Shown here piece after piece: positions 54,875 to 63,956 of a stretch of DNA of 64,000 nt. The stretch is taken from positions 1 through 64,000 of the forward strand of contig DBHK01000026.1 in NCBI GenBank assembly GCA_002295635.1, given 5' to 3'. This DNA comes from UBA830 sp002295635 (GTDB lineage: Bacteria > Pseudomonadota > Alphaproteobacteria > MPNO01 > UBA830). Position 1 is the first letter of the stretch, and every line of letters starts with the position of its first letter. A model generated the notes under the pieces. That model worked only from the letters and a program-made list of their open reading frames with translations, had not been told where the DNA came from and did no database searches. Both the position numbers and the translations under genes were made by a program.

Positions 54875-55303
54875 TCAGACGCCTGCAATCAGGCCCGTGG
54901 CCTCAATACCTGCGATGGCTGCTGCTTCGTCATTATCTGAAGTGTCTCCACTGACACCTACCGCGCCAATAATATCATCGCCAATTTTGATCAGAACACC
55001 GCCCGGGACCGGAACGAGCCGACCATCGGACGCCCCAACGAGAGCGACACCGAAATGCGGTCGGTCAAGTACACGTTCGCTTATCGCGCGGGAAGAAATA
55101 CCCATACCGACAGCACCAAAAGCCTTGCCTATCGCAATCTGGGGACGCAAAGCTGCACCAGGACCATCCTCTCGGGCAAAGGCCTTTATGCTTCCACCGT
55201 CGTCTACGATAGCGATAGTCAGTGGATTTAAACCCATATCCCGCCCTTTTTCGAGGGTCTTTGATAAGATCTTCTGCGCCTGATCAAGTGAAAGCTTTGG
55301 CAT
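54875..55303 (-). CDS. GlcG/HbpS (DUF336) family protein
   Basis: 142 residues without signal peptide. DUF336 features: IVDDGGSIKAFARED near residue 30, SRAISER, VPVPGGVLIK, and the C-terminal GAVGVSG followed by DNDEAAAIAGIEA. HbpS binds heme, and GlcG lies in glycolate operons; other members accompany catabolic enzymes with unclear roles. It is co-transcribed with the MFS gene that follows. Confidence 0.88.
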   Translation of the reverse strand: MPKLSLDQAQKILSKTLEKGRDMGLNPLTIAIVDDGGSIKAFAREDGPGAALRPQIAIGKAFGAVGMGISSRAISERVLDRPHFGVALVGASDGRLVPVPGGVLIKIGDDIIGAVGVSGDTSDNDEAAAIAGIEATGLIAGV

Positions 55304-55465
55304 AACATCCCCAGTATTTAATAGTTGGCTTTCGAAAATCTACGCCCTTCGCCTCCGAAGAGAAACCCACAATTCCGATATCTATTCCACAAGCCCTATA
55401 AAACACTCCGTATCGTTCAAACAAAGGTTGGTCAGATCTTTCCGATGCGTCTTTGTCCTAATAAG

Positions 55466-56371
55466 TTAACCTAGATCGATAGCAAGTTTTCTAATCTGGT
55501 CGCGAAACCAGGTATGGGCTGGCGAATTTTCTGAATGATCATGCCACACGCCAATCATTCGAAATGGCGGCAAAGGAAAAGGCGGCGGAAAGATTTTCAC
55601 GGAACCTTCGAAAGGGCGTAAAATACGTTCCGGAGCAACAGTGATAAAGTCACTGCCACTGAGGATGCTCGGCAAACTAAGAAAATTAGGGATCGTAACC
55701 GAAACACGTCGTTCTCTACCCAGCTTTTTAAGAGCTTCGTCTGTCGGGCCAAAAAACCCGTCATTCGACGGTGTAACAAGGACGTGATCTAACTCACAGA
55801 ATTTGTCTAGGCTAAGTTCCTGCTCAGCCAAAAGATGCCCAACATCAAGTGCGCAAACGTAACGATCATCAAACAGTTCGATTGACAAACAGTTGGGTGG
55901 CGCCATTTCCGGAACGGTTATGGCTATATCGATCTCTTGACGGTCCAATTGCTCCGGCATTCGGCGTATATCAGTCGGGACGACTGAAAATCGAATACCA
56001 GGGGCAATAGCGTTGACCCGATTAATTAATGGGGCCAGGAAAGTAGTTTGCGCGTAGTCAGTAGCTGCAACAGTAAACGTAAAGTCAGCAGTCTCAGGTA
56101 CAAAATCGGTAACAGCAAAAATTGTTTCGATATCACGTAATACCGATTTCAATGGGCCAATAAGTTGTAGCGCCTGGGGCGTAGGTCGGATACCTTGGCG
56201 AGTTCTTACAAACAATGGATCATGGAATGCCTCACGTAATCTCTTTAGGGCCCCGCTGACTGCCGGTTGTGAAAGGTTGAGGCGTTTAGCGGCGCCACTA
56301 ACGCTTCGCTCATCGAGTAACACATTTAGGACTATAAGAAGGTTCAGGTCTACGTCTTTAATATTGCTCAT
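55466..56371 (-). CDS. LysR family transcriptional regulator
   Basis: 301 residues. The N-terminal winged helix-turn-helix is canonical (DVDLNLLIVLNVLLDERSVS, then AAKRLNLSQPAVSGALKRLR). The co-inducer domain follows. It is divergent from the di-iron PaaA/C-like gene with a 131-base gap holding AT-rich half-sites (TTATAT and TTTATAT), the usual LysR arrangement for controlling the divergent gene. It also lies upstream of the GlcG-MFS pair on its own strand. NodD/NahR-like members respond to aromatic compounds. Confidence 0.92.
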   Translation of the reverse strand: MSNIKDVDLNLLIVLNVLLDERSVSGAAKRLNLSQPAVSGALKRLREAFHDPLFVRTRQGIRPTPQALQLIGPLKSVLRDIETIFAVTDFVPETADFTFTVAATDYAQTTFLAPLINRVNAIAPGIRFSVVPTDIRRMPEQLDRQEIDIAITVPEMAPPNCLSIELFDDRYVCALDVGHLLAEQELSLDKFCELDHVLVTPSNDGFFGPTDEALKKLGRERRVSVTIPNFLSLPSILSGSDFITVAPERILRPFEGSVKIFPPPFPLPPFRMIGVWHDHSENSPAHTWFRDQIRKLAIDLG

Positions 56372-56502
56372 GGTAATAACTTATATAAAAAATGGCGATT
56401 TGATTTATATTTAGTGCTTAGCCAATCTGCTTTCAATCGAGTTTAGATGTTTTGCCTATAAATTCTTGAACATGAATTCCCGACTTCAATCAGGAGAATA
56501 CC

Positions 56503-57276
56503 GTGGATACAAATACTGCTGCGATTGATAATATCGCGACATATAATCATCCGTCAGAGGTCAGCGGGCCATACCGTGAAATGCTCATCCGATTATTGAT
56601 ACGGCAGATCTACGCCGAATCCGCGACAGCTGAAGTGTTTGGTCGTGCAATCAGTGCCGCACCAAACTGGCAGGAAAAAGAAATAGCTGCCGAATTTGCA
56701 TCTGAGGAGGCACGTCACTGCAGGGGTCTTTATGATATTCTGACTGATCTCGGCGAGGACCCAGAGGAAATTATTGCCGGACGTCCCGATGCTGAAAAAT
56801 ACTGGGCTTTGGACCTTGGTAATTGGTTAGACATTGCTGTTTTCAACTTCACGGTCGACCGCGCTGGTAGCCATCAGATAATGGAGTATCGTGAATCAAG
56901 TTATCTCCCTTGGGGCGCAAGCCAGGAAGAAGTCCTAGAGGACGAGGAAGACCATTACGGCAACGGTGTCGAGAACCTCAAAGAATTCGCGAAAGACCCC
57001 GCTCAGCTCGCTGCATTTCAAGAAGTTTATGATCGCGTTATGCCAAATTGTCTAAAACGCGCCTTTGGGCGTTTAGAAGGAGCCGATAATGACTTCTGTT
57101 TAGAACACGGTCTAAAACGAAACACGACCGAGGAAATTGTAAACCGTTATTTAAAAGAGATGCGGGATCATATGGAGGGAACAGGTCTAATGTTTCCAAC
57201 AATAGAAGCCTTTGAAGCAGTTAATTGCGAGCTGGCGGATAGCACTCGCGAAATTTTGATGTCGATGCAGCGTTAA
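56503..57276 (+). CDS. Ferritin-like di-iron protein of the PaaA/PaaC (phenylacetic acid catabolic) family
   Basis: 257 residues, start GTG with AGGAGA upstream. Helices carry the di-iron ligands of ferritin-like oxygenases: Glu in YAESATAEVFG, ExxH in SEEARH, and a second pair with ExxH in DEEDHYGNG. PF05138 members PaaA and PaaC form the phenylacetyl-CoA epoxygenase, but no paaB, paaD or paaE is here, so this is a stand-alone relative that may oxygenate a CoA thioester with help from the neighbouring hydratase. A strong terminator separates them. Confidence 0.8.
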   Translation: MDTNTAAIDNIATYNHPSEVSGPYREMLIRLLIRQIYAESATAEVFGRAISAAPNWQEKEIAAEFASEEARHCRGLYDILTDLGEDPEEIIAGRPDAEKYWALDLGNWLDIAVFNFTVDRAGSHQIMEYRESSYLPWGASQEEVLEDEEDHYGNGVENLKEFAKDPAQLAAFQEVYDRVMPNCLKRAFGRLEGADNDFCLEHGLKRNTTEEIVNRYLKEMRDHMEGTGLMFPTIEAFEAVNCELADSTREILMSMQR

Positions 57277-57303
57277 CACGCTATTTAGTCGGCTTATGAT
57301 CCG

Positions 57304-57339
57304 CCGCCGGCCCTCGTAAGAGTGGCCGGCGGTTTTTTT
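57304..57339 (+). terminator. Rho-independent terminator
   Basis: A perfect nine-base stem CCGCCGGCC (57304-57312) and GGCCGGCGG (57324-57332) with an 11-base loop is followed by seven T residues. It lies 28 bases after the stop of the di-iron protein gene and before the enoyl-CoA hydratase gene. Confidence 0.9.
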
Positions 57340-57364
57340 ACCAAACGCCATCGAGGACCGTCGC

Positions 57365-58183
57365 ATGATCACCGAAACAAATAACGTTATACTTGACCAC
57401 AAATTCAACGCTTTGAAGGTCGATATATCTAACCACATACTTACAATAACGTTAAATCGTCCGGAACGTCTGAATACTTTTGACGAAGGTATGAAAGAGG
57501 ATTTTCGGTGGATCGAACGACGTATTGAGGCTAACGATGACATCCGGGTAATTATCGTTAATGCCGAAGGTGAAAAGGCTTTTGGCGCTGGTGCAGATGT
57601 TTCATGGTTTGAACAGGATTTCCCGACGGAGCGCTTTCGTATCGAATATCGGTGGATCCATGATTTTTTTGATCGTTTGGAGAGGATAGAAATCCCGGTT
57701 ATTTGCGCCGCCCAGGGTATCTGTGCATGCGGCGGACTAGAACTCGCAATGTCTTGTGATTTCAGAATTTGTTCTGAAGATGCACGTTTTGGATTCACAG
57801 AAGGTAATATCAATCTGATACCCGGATCCGGAGGGTGTTCTCGGTTGATTAAACTTATTGGCCCAGGCTGGGCCAAAGAACTAGTTCTGGCCGGCGAATT
57901 TATAGATGCAGAAAAAGCTGCTCAACTTGGTCTCGTAACCCGTGTAGTCCCGAAAGAGAAATTGCAGGAAGAAGCACGGACTCTGGGAGAAAAACTAGTT
58001 GCCAAAGCGCCAATGGCGATGGGACTTGCAAAGGCGATTATGAATACCTGCGAGAACATCGACATGGCTTCCGGACGCATTCTGGAACGTATTGGACAAT
58101 CTGTCTTAATCACGTCCGAAGATCACAAAGAGGGTGTCCGCGCATTTAGAGAGAAAAGGCCACCCGTTTATAAGGGGCGTTAG
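57365..58183 (+). CDS. Enoyl-CoA hydratase/isomerase (crotonase) family protein
   Basis: 272 residues. Crotonase features: LNRPERLNTF, the oxyanion-hole segment EKAFGAGADVSWF near residue 78 and the second glycine-rich loop CACGGLELAMSCDFRIC near 122. The Glu of the catalytic pair is seen in TEGNINLIPGSGG. Hydration, isomerisation or decarboxylation of acyl-CoA is possible. It follows the di-iron protein on the same strand behind a terminator, so it may have its own promoter. Confidence 0.92.
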   Translation: MITETNNVILDHKFNALKVDISNHILTITLNRPERLNTFDEGMKEDFRWIERRIEANDDIRVIIVNAEGEKAFGAGADVSWFEQDFPTERFRIEYRWIHDFFDRLERIEIPVICAAQGICACGGLELAMSCDFRICSEDARFGFTEGNINLIPGSGGCSRLIKLIGPGWAKELVLAGEFIDAEKAAQLGLVTRVVPKEKLQEEARTLGEKLVAKAPMAMGLAKAIMNTCENIDMASGRILERIGQSVLITSEDHKEGVRAFREKRPPVYKGR

Positions 58184-58432
58184 ATAGTAAGTTATAGACG
58201 ATTGCACCGGATTACCCTTACGTGGCCGCATTAGATCTGCAAGTAATACCGGCCGGTATAAAATTTCTCGGAAACATTTGGTGGTCCGGGAATTCTTTAC
58301 CCGGTGGCTCAAATGCATTTCGCATCCATTTTATCCAATTCTTTGCTGATCGGTCGGATCAATGATCTCATTTGCCAAAGTAAATTAAATCGAAAACATC
58401 CTAACGGTCACCGTTCTGATTACATTAATGCA

Positions 58433-59365
58433 TCAGTAGCCCTTCATCGTATCTAGTTGTCCATTGAGGACTTTGCCATTGCGGGCACGCCGGATATTAT
58501 CGGCGATCACGGGCGCGGCTGATTCAGGCAACGTCCATGCCGCGGCATGAGGATACATGACGATCTTTGGATGTGTCCAAAACGGGTGGCCCCGGCCCAG
58601 TGGCTCCTCCCGATATACGTCGAGCGTTGCCCCAGAAAGTTGACCACTGTCGAGAGCGTCGATTAAATCATCATCGACGACATGTTTACCACGCGCCGCG
58701 TTTATCAAGAAGGCACCGCGAGGCAAGGCGCCGAGAGTTGTCGCATCCAATATATCCTCGGTTTGTGGCGTTAATGGTAACAGGCAAACCAAGATATCAC
58801 TGCGTTCTAAAACGGAAAAAAGACCGTCCTCTCCAATAAAACTCTCTATATTTGGGATTTTTTTATAGGTCCGCGACCAGCCGCAAACGGGAAACCCGAG
58901 CTCTATCAGTATCTCGCCGCATGCCGATCCTAGATGCCCAAGACCAAGGATACCGATCCTTCGATCCCGAGACATGGTCTGTCTCAGCAACTTCCATTTG
59001 CCAGCCCGCTGTTGCGCTCGATACTCTGCTTCGCGACGGTGATGACGCAGAATTTCCATTGTCACGAATTCAGTCATTCCGGTTTTCAAACCCGGATCGA
59101 TTAGCCGAGCGATCGGCACCCCGCGCGGTAACTCCGGGTCACTCAACAAATGCTCGAGCCCTGCGCCAAGTGATAATATTGCCTTCAGGTTGGGAAACAT
59201 CGCCAGTACGCCTGGCGGTGCCTCCCATGTTAGCACAACATCAATATCCGCAAAGTCGCCGACCTGATCTGGCCAACACCTTATGTCTAGTTCTGACATT
59301 TCCTCGCGTAGTGCGTCCATCCAGATATCGGGATCCTCGCCATTGCACATAAATAAAAGTGCCAT
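58433..59365 (-). CDS. D-2-hydroxyacid dehydrogenase (GhrA-like)
   Basis: 310 residues. NAD(P) site GILGLGHLGSACG lies near residue 140. Catalytic residues are Arg in INAARGKHVV, Glu in DVYREEPL and His in MYPHAAAWTLP. Length and layout match glyoxylate/hydroxypyruvate reductase A. It is divergent from the AspDH-like dehydrogenase gene and separated by 78 bases, so the two may share control. It would reduce a 2-oxo acid, possibly a product of the local pathway. Confidence 0.9.
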   Translation of the reverse strand: MALLFMCNGEDPDIWMDALREEMSELDIRCWPDQVGDFADIDVVLTWEAPPGVLAMFPNLKAILSLGAGLEHLLSDPELPRGVPIARLIDPGLKTGMTEFVTMEILRHHRREAEYRAQQRAGKWKLLRQTMSRDRRIGILGLGHLGSACGEILIELGFPVCGWSRTYKKIPNIESFIGEDGLFSVLERSDILVCLLPLTPQTEDILDATTLGALPRGAFLINAARGKHVVDDDLIDALDSGQLSGATLDVYREEPLGRGHPFWTHPKIVMYPHAAAWTLPESAAPVIADNIRRARNGKVLNGQLDTMKGY

Positions 59366-59443
59366 GCAACTCTGCCGTTGTGAAAGGTTTGATACGCGTA
59401 CACTTTGGCGTTAAGCCTGTTCTAAGTCACGGGGAAACGGAGA

Positions 59444-60250
59444 ATGAATGTGAAAGTAGGAATAGCGGGTTTTGGGGCTATCGGGAAGCCAGTGGCCGCC
59501 GCGCTGCACAGAGGTATCAAAGGTTTAGAACTCACAGCAATCTGTTCGCGCGACCGTAAGAAAGCCAAACGGAATATGGCAAGCTACTGCGACCCCGTGC
59601 CAGTAGTCGGGGCTCAAGAGCTCGCGGATCTTTGTGACGTGATCGTTGAATGCGTTCCGAAAATCGCCTTTCCAGAAATAGCGGAGCCTGCTCTTAAAGC
59701 GGGACGCACATTTATAACCGTTAGCGGTGCCGGACTACTCATTCATAAGGAAATGGTCGATATTGCCGAAGAAAACGGAGCCCAGATAATTCTTGCGACC
59801 GGGGCACTACTAGGATTAGACGCGGTACGCGCGGCAGCCGAAGGTGAAATTTATGAAGTTACAATGATCACCCGCAAACCACCGTATTCGCTAACAGGTG
59901 CGCCTTACCTTGAAAACCATGACATCTCTATCAAAAACCTCGAAGAACCGCTTAAAGTATTCGAGGGAACCGCCCGCGAAGGAGCGGCGGGCTTCCCCGC
60001 AAACGTCAACGTCGCTGCAGCTCTCGGACTTGCTGGTATAGGCGTAGATCGAACCAAATTGCAGATTTGGGCAGACCCGAGCCTCGACCGTAATACCCAT
60101 TTTATCGAAGTTGAAGCAGACAGTGCTCGTTTCAGTTTTAGCATTGAAAACGTTCCGTCTGAGGAAAACCCTGGAACCGGAAAAATTACCGCTCTAAGCG
60201 TCATCGCCACTCTGCGTGGCTTGACAACGCCGTTCCGTGTCGGCACCTGA
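59444..60250 (+). CDS. L-aspartate dehydrogenase-like protein (NadX family)
   Basis: 268 residues. N-terminal Rossmann motif GIAGFGAIGKPVAAAL and a central TVSGAGLLIH/ATGALLGLDA segment, with the DUF108-type C-terminal domain (NVNVAAALGLAGIG, TLRGLTTPFRVG). NadX makes iminoaspartate for NAD synthesis, but no nadA or nadC is nearby, and the setting with crotonase and acyl-CoA ligase genes suggests a different amino or hydroxy acid substrate. ATG is preceded by GGAG. First gene of a four-gene run. Confidence 0.87.
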   Translation: MNVKVGIAGFGAIGKPVAAALHRGIKGLELTAICSRDRKKAKRNMASYCDPVPVVGAQELADLCDVIVECVPKIAFPEIAEPALKAGRTFITVSGAGLLIHKEMVDIAEENGAQIILATGALLGLDAVRAAAEGEIYEVTMITRKPPYSLTGAPYLENHDISIKNLEEPLKVFEGTAREGAAGFPANVNVAAALGLAGIGVDRTKLQIWADPSLDRNTHFIEVEADSARFSFSIENVPSEENPGTGKITALSVIATLRGLTTPFRVGT

Positions 60251-60271
60251 AAACGTAAGGGAGAAAATGAA

Positions 60272-61174
60272 ATGGAATACCAGGCCCTAAAATGGGAAAT
60301 CCGAGAAAACCCCAATCAGCCGGGAGAGATGTCGATAGGCCTTTTGACCCTGAACCGGCCAGATTTTTTGAATGCGGTCGACGTCCGCATGCGTGTAGAA
60401 CTAGACATTCTTTGTGACGAAATTGGCCACAACAGCAACATCAAGGTCATCATCATAACCGGCGAAGGCAGGGGTTTCTCGGCGGGAGGAGACCTCAAAT
60501 CAGAAGCCGGGCCATTGGGTGCCGGGGAAGAAGACTTTGATTTCGGAAACTTCGGCGCCTACAAGGAAATCGCAAGTCTATTTTTCAATGATCTGCGTCA
60601 CCAGGTCCTTCAACGAGCGTTCAGGAAATTCGAAGATCTGCCCTGTATCGTGATCGCAGCCATCAACGGGCCTGCGGTAGGGATCGGGCTTGAGATCTGT
60701 ACATTATGTGATCTCCGGTTTGCGTCTGATAAGGCCAAACTGGGTGAAGTCGCTGTACCAGCTGGTTTCCTTCCGGAATCCGGCGGCGCCCGGAACCTCC
60801 CAAAACTGGTTGGAGTTGGTAAGGCTTTGGACATGATCCTTACCGGTAAAATTATCGAAGCCAACGAAGCGCTTGAAATCGGACTCGTGGAAAAGGTTTT
60901 CCCCCACGACGAGTTGCTCGATAAAACGTTCGAGTATGCAGGTGAAGTTGCATCCAACCCCTATCTATCCGTCCGCTACGCTAAGGATCTCGTTCGGATG
61001 TACTGGAACCATAATCGGACCGATGAAGGCTGGGCACGTGAATTTGGTGCGATCCAAGAAATCACCCGAACAGGCGACTGCCGAGAAGGCATACGCGCTT
61101 TTATTGAGAAACGCGAAGCCGACTACAAGGGACCATATTACGATAACCCACCCTGGCGCCCCCGCGAAAAATGA
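60272..61174 (+). CDS. Enoyl-CoA hydratase/isomerase family protein
   Basis: 300 residues, slightly longer than most crotonases because of an insertion at about 78-110. Key loops: LNRPDFLNAVD, GRGFSAGGDLKSE (oxyanion hole, near residue 70) and PAVGIGLEICTLCDLRF. The catalytic-region Glu appears in VPAGFLPESGG. It lies 21 bases after the AspDH-like gene and overlaps the acyl-CoA synthetase start (ATGA), so it is part of the same translational unit. Confidence 0.92.
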   Translation: MEYQALKWEIRENPNQPGEMSIGLLTLNRPDFLNAVDVRMRVELDILCDEIGHNSNIKVIIITGEGRGFSAGGDLKSEAGPLGAGEEDFDFGNFGAYKEIASLFFNDLRHQVLQRAFRKFEDLPCIVIAAINGPAVGIGLEICTLCDLRFASDKAKLGEVAVPAGFLPESGGARNLPKLVGVGKALDMILTGKIIEANEALEIGLVEKVFPHDELLDKTFEYAGEVASNPYLSVRYAKDLVRMYWNHNRTDEGWAREFGAIQEITRTGDCREGIRAFIEKREADYKGPYYDNPPWRPREK

Positions 61175-62733
61175 TTGATTTGCCTGTCGACTACCGACAA
61201 ATACCAGAACGGATGAATATCGCCGGCGAAGTCGTCGATCGATTTGAGGAGCGCGGTTATTCAAATCGCACCGCCTTTGTCTGGAATAGCGGTGAAATTT
61301 CCTATTGCGAATTTTCAAACCGCGTAAATAAGCTCGCCCACGGTTTGGCCGAGTTTGGCATAAAAAAAGGCATGCCGGTACTCGTGCGAATGCATAACTG
61401 CGTAGAATTCGCCGAAACCGTTCTTGCTCTTATGAAATTAGGTGCGCTACCAGTACTACAGAACTCCCTACTCAGCGAAGAGGAAGTCGCCTATGTGATT
61501 GAACATTCCGAGGCACAGGCAGCGGTCACGCTCGCATCACTGTCGGAGCCTCTCCTAAAGCTGAAGAAGAATCTCCCGACAGGAATTGTCTTCGCAAAGG
61601 AGCAAAAATGTAGTCCGGATAACTATGAAGGCCTCATCCGAAACGCGCCCTCGGAGATTTTTGTAACGGCGGATACCGCATCTGATGACCCGGCGTTTTT
61701 TATTTATACCTCAGGTACAACTGGACGTCCTAAATGTATCGTACATGCACATAGGTGGGTCATTGCCCTTGGTGATTCCAACGCTTGGCGCGTTCCGCCA
61801 GAAAACGGGGATCGCGCCTACGCAACAGGCGAGTGGAGTTTTATTAGCGCCTTGGGACACAATGTGATGTTTCCACTCCGAAATGGCGTCACGGGCGTAA
61901 TCTTGGAAGGTCGCGCAACTCCAGAAAACATTCTTGCCACCATTCAAGAACATCGGGTCACGCTGATGTATTCGGTTGCGACAGTTTATAGACGGATCCT
62001 CGCCATGGAGGGCGTCGAGAATGAATATGACCTGTCATCATTACGGGGCTGTAATGCTACCGGGGAAGCCCTAGAGGCGACGACCTGGCAAGAATTCAAG
62101 GATCGAATTGGCTGCGACATATGGGAACACTACGGCGTGTCGGAGATGCAGATGGTTCTAGGGCAGGGGCCGCGAAAACCTGTTGTCCCCGGTTCTATAG
62201 GGATAGCGATACCAGGCACCGAGGTTGCCGTCCTTGATGACGATTACAACGAGGTCGCCGACGATCAAATTGGGCATTTCCTGATCCGTTCAGACAACCC
62301 TGGTTTCTTTCTGGGCTATCACAGGGACCCGGAAAAAACAGCAGAGGTTCTCCATAATGGCTGGTACCACACCGGAGATTTAGCATCTCGGGACAAGGAC
62401 GGCTATTACCGTATAGCGGGGCGCAATGATGATTGCTTCAAAAGCCGAGGGATCTTTATTTCGCCCTATGAAATAGAGAATATACTACGTCAACACCCGG
62501 CTATTGCCGAAGCCTGCATAGTCCCAATGGCCGACCCGGAGATCGGTAACCGTATCCGCGCCGTCTGCGTCCTGAAGGATGGGACAGCAGCTACGGACGA
62601 AATAGCTAGAGAAATTAGACAATCAGTACGAAGTAGAATGGCGCCCTACAAGACGCCACACTTCATTGAGTTTATCGACGTGCTGCCTAAAAGTCCTGTA
62701 GGCAAAGTCCTTCGGCGGGAGCTCATATCCTGA
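61171..62733 (+). CDS. AMP-forming acyl-CoA synthetase/ligase
   Basis: 520 residues. Adenylation motifs: YTSGTTGRPK near residue 180, YGVSEMQ, YHTGDLASRDKDGYYRIAGRNDDC (about 395-418) and the C-terminal catalytic Lys in PKSPVGKVLRREL. It activates a carboxylic acid as its CoA ester. Overlap with the crotonase gene indicates that the two act in one route. Relatives include benzoate-, cyclohexanecarboxylate- and short-chain acyl-CoA ligases, and specificity cannot be read. Confidence 0.93.
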   Translation: MIDLPVDYRQIPERMNIAGEVVDRFEERGYSNRTAFVWNSGEISYCEFSNRVNKLAHGLAEFGIKKGMPVLVRMHNCVEFAETVLALMKLGALPVLQNSLLSEEEVAYVIEHSEAQAAVTLASLSEPLLKLKKNLPTGIVFAKEQKCSPDNYEGLIRNAPSEIFVTADTASDDPAFFIYTSGTTGRPKCIVHAHRWVIALGDSNAWRVPPENGDRAYATGEWSFISALGHNVMFPLRNGVTGVILEGRATPENILATIQEHRVTLMYSVATVYRRILAMEGVENEYDLSSLRGCNATGEALEATTWQEFKDRIGCDIWEHYGVSEMQMVLGQGPRKPVVPGSIGIAIPGTEVAVLDDDYNEVADDQIGHFLIRSDNPGFFLGYHRDPEKTAEVLHNGWYHTGDLASRDKDGYYRIAGRNDDCFKSRGIFISPYEIENILRQHPAIAEACIVPMADPEIGNRIRAVCVLKDGTAATDEIAREIRQSVRSRMAPYKTPHFIEFIDVLPKSPVGKVLRRELIS

Positions 62734-63956
62734 ACACGAACCCGAAAACCGCTGATAGGGGGCCTGGGATTGCCTTTTTGGTAGCTTTGGTAACGATCAC
62801 CTTAATTGGCCCCCTAGCAATTCACATGTACATCCCAATCATGCCGACAATACAGCAGGCCTTTGGCGTCTCCACCTTACTTACGACGCTGACATTTAGC
62901 TTGGTGTTATTCGTCATGGCGTTCGGTACTCTAGCCTATGGAACAATGTCCGATAAGTTCGGGCGAAAACCGGTACTTATGGTGGGTCTATCCCTGTTTG
63001 TCGTCGGTTCCGCATTGTGTGCAATCTCCTGGAACTTTGAGATCCTATTTGTCGGGCGCCTGTTTCAGGCCATCGCCGCAGGTTGTGGTATTGTTTTAGC
63101 CCGTGCCATCGCCCGTGATGTCTATGGACCTGAGAAACTAGCACAGGTCATCGCATATATAACAACCGCCTATGTTTTAGGGCCAACGTTGGCCCCGCCC
63201 ATCGGCGGGGCAATTTCAGATTTGTTCGGCTGGAATGCTGTTTTCTATTTCGCAACCGGCGTTTCACTTTTAGTTGTGCTTCTAGGAGGCTTAGTAATCC
63301 GCGAAACCCATCACAATCACAAAAGGGACCGCGGACCAACCAATCTTTTCAGGGATTATTCTCAGCTTTTGCGAAACCCAGTTTTCATCGGCTACGCTCT
63401 AGTACCTGCTTTCACGTCGGGGGCTTTTTTTGCGCTCGCCGCGTACTCCACTTTTCTGATGAATGACCATTATAGAGGCACGTCGGGACAATACGGGCTA
63501 TACTTTATCCTACTTACCGTGGGGTTCATGTCCGGCAATTTCATTTCCGGGCGCTTGGGAACTCGGGTATCAAGCGACTATATGATCGTTTTTGGCTGTC
63601 TTACCGGTATCATAACGGTAGAGCTGTTAACACTGTCTGTCTTGGTCATACCGGACGAACCGCTTGCATTATTCATGCCCGGGGCTTTGATAGGACTAGC
63701 ACAAGGCTTAGCAATGCCGCACGCTCAGGCAGCAGCGATTAACTCAGAACCAAATCTGACTGGAACTGGATCAGGAATTGTTATGTTTTTACATTTTTCC
63801 GCTGCCGCCCTTGCTTCGCTTTTTATTTCGGCGCTTTACGACAAGACATTCTTTCCGATGATTGAGGTAATTTCCGTACTTAGTGTCTGCGCACTAATCA
63901 GCGGTCTTTTCGCCAATGCCTCCCGAAAAAAAAGAAGGATCTCAGCGACGACCTGA
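62730..63956 (+). CDS. Bcr/CflA-type MFS transporter
   Basis: About 408 residues with 12 helices. Bcr/CflA features: DMP-like IPIMPTIQQAFGVS after helix 1, YGTMSDKFGRKPVL in loop 2 and the motif-C helix YVLGPTLAPPIGG. The first ATG/GTG/TTG in frame is a TTG at 62778 inside helix 1. The only upstream codon that restores a full N terminus (NTNPKTADRGPGIAF) is CTG at 62730, which overlaps the ligase stop as CTGA, the same geometry as the ATGA overlap upstream. I therefore place the start at CTG, with GGCGGGAG upstream. Confidence 0.85.
   Translation: MNTNPKTADRGPGIAFLVALVTITLIGPLAIHMYIPIMPTIQQAFGVSTLLTTLTFSLVLFVMAFGTLAYGTMSDKFGRKPVLMVGLSLFVVGSALCAISWNFEILFVGRLFQAIAAGCGIVLARAIARDVYGPEKLAQVIAYITTAYVLGPTLAPPIGGAISDLFGWNAVFYFATGVSLLVVLLGGLVIRETHHNHKRDRGPTNLFRDYSQLLRNPVFIGYALVPAFTSGAFFALAAYSTFLMNDHYRGTSGQYGLYFILLTVGFMSGNFISGRLGTRVSSDYMIVFGCLTGIITVELLTLSVLVIPDEPLALFMPGALIGLAQGLAMPHAQAAAINSEPNLTGTGSGIVMFLHFSAAALASLFISALYDKTFFPMIEVISVLSVCALISGLFANASRKKRRISATT

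Noticed and set aside
56503..58183. Phenylacetyl-CoA epoxygenase (paa) operon
   Set aside because: Only one PaaA/C-like protein is present, without PaaB, PaaD or PaaE, and a strong terminator follows it.
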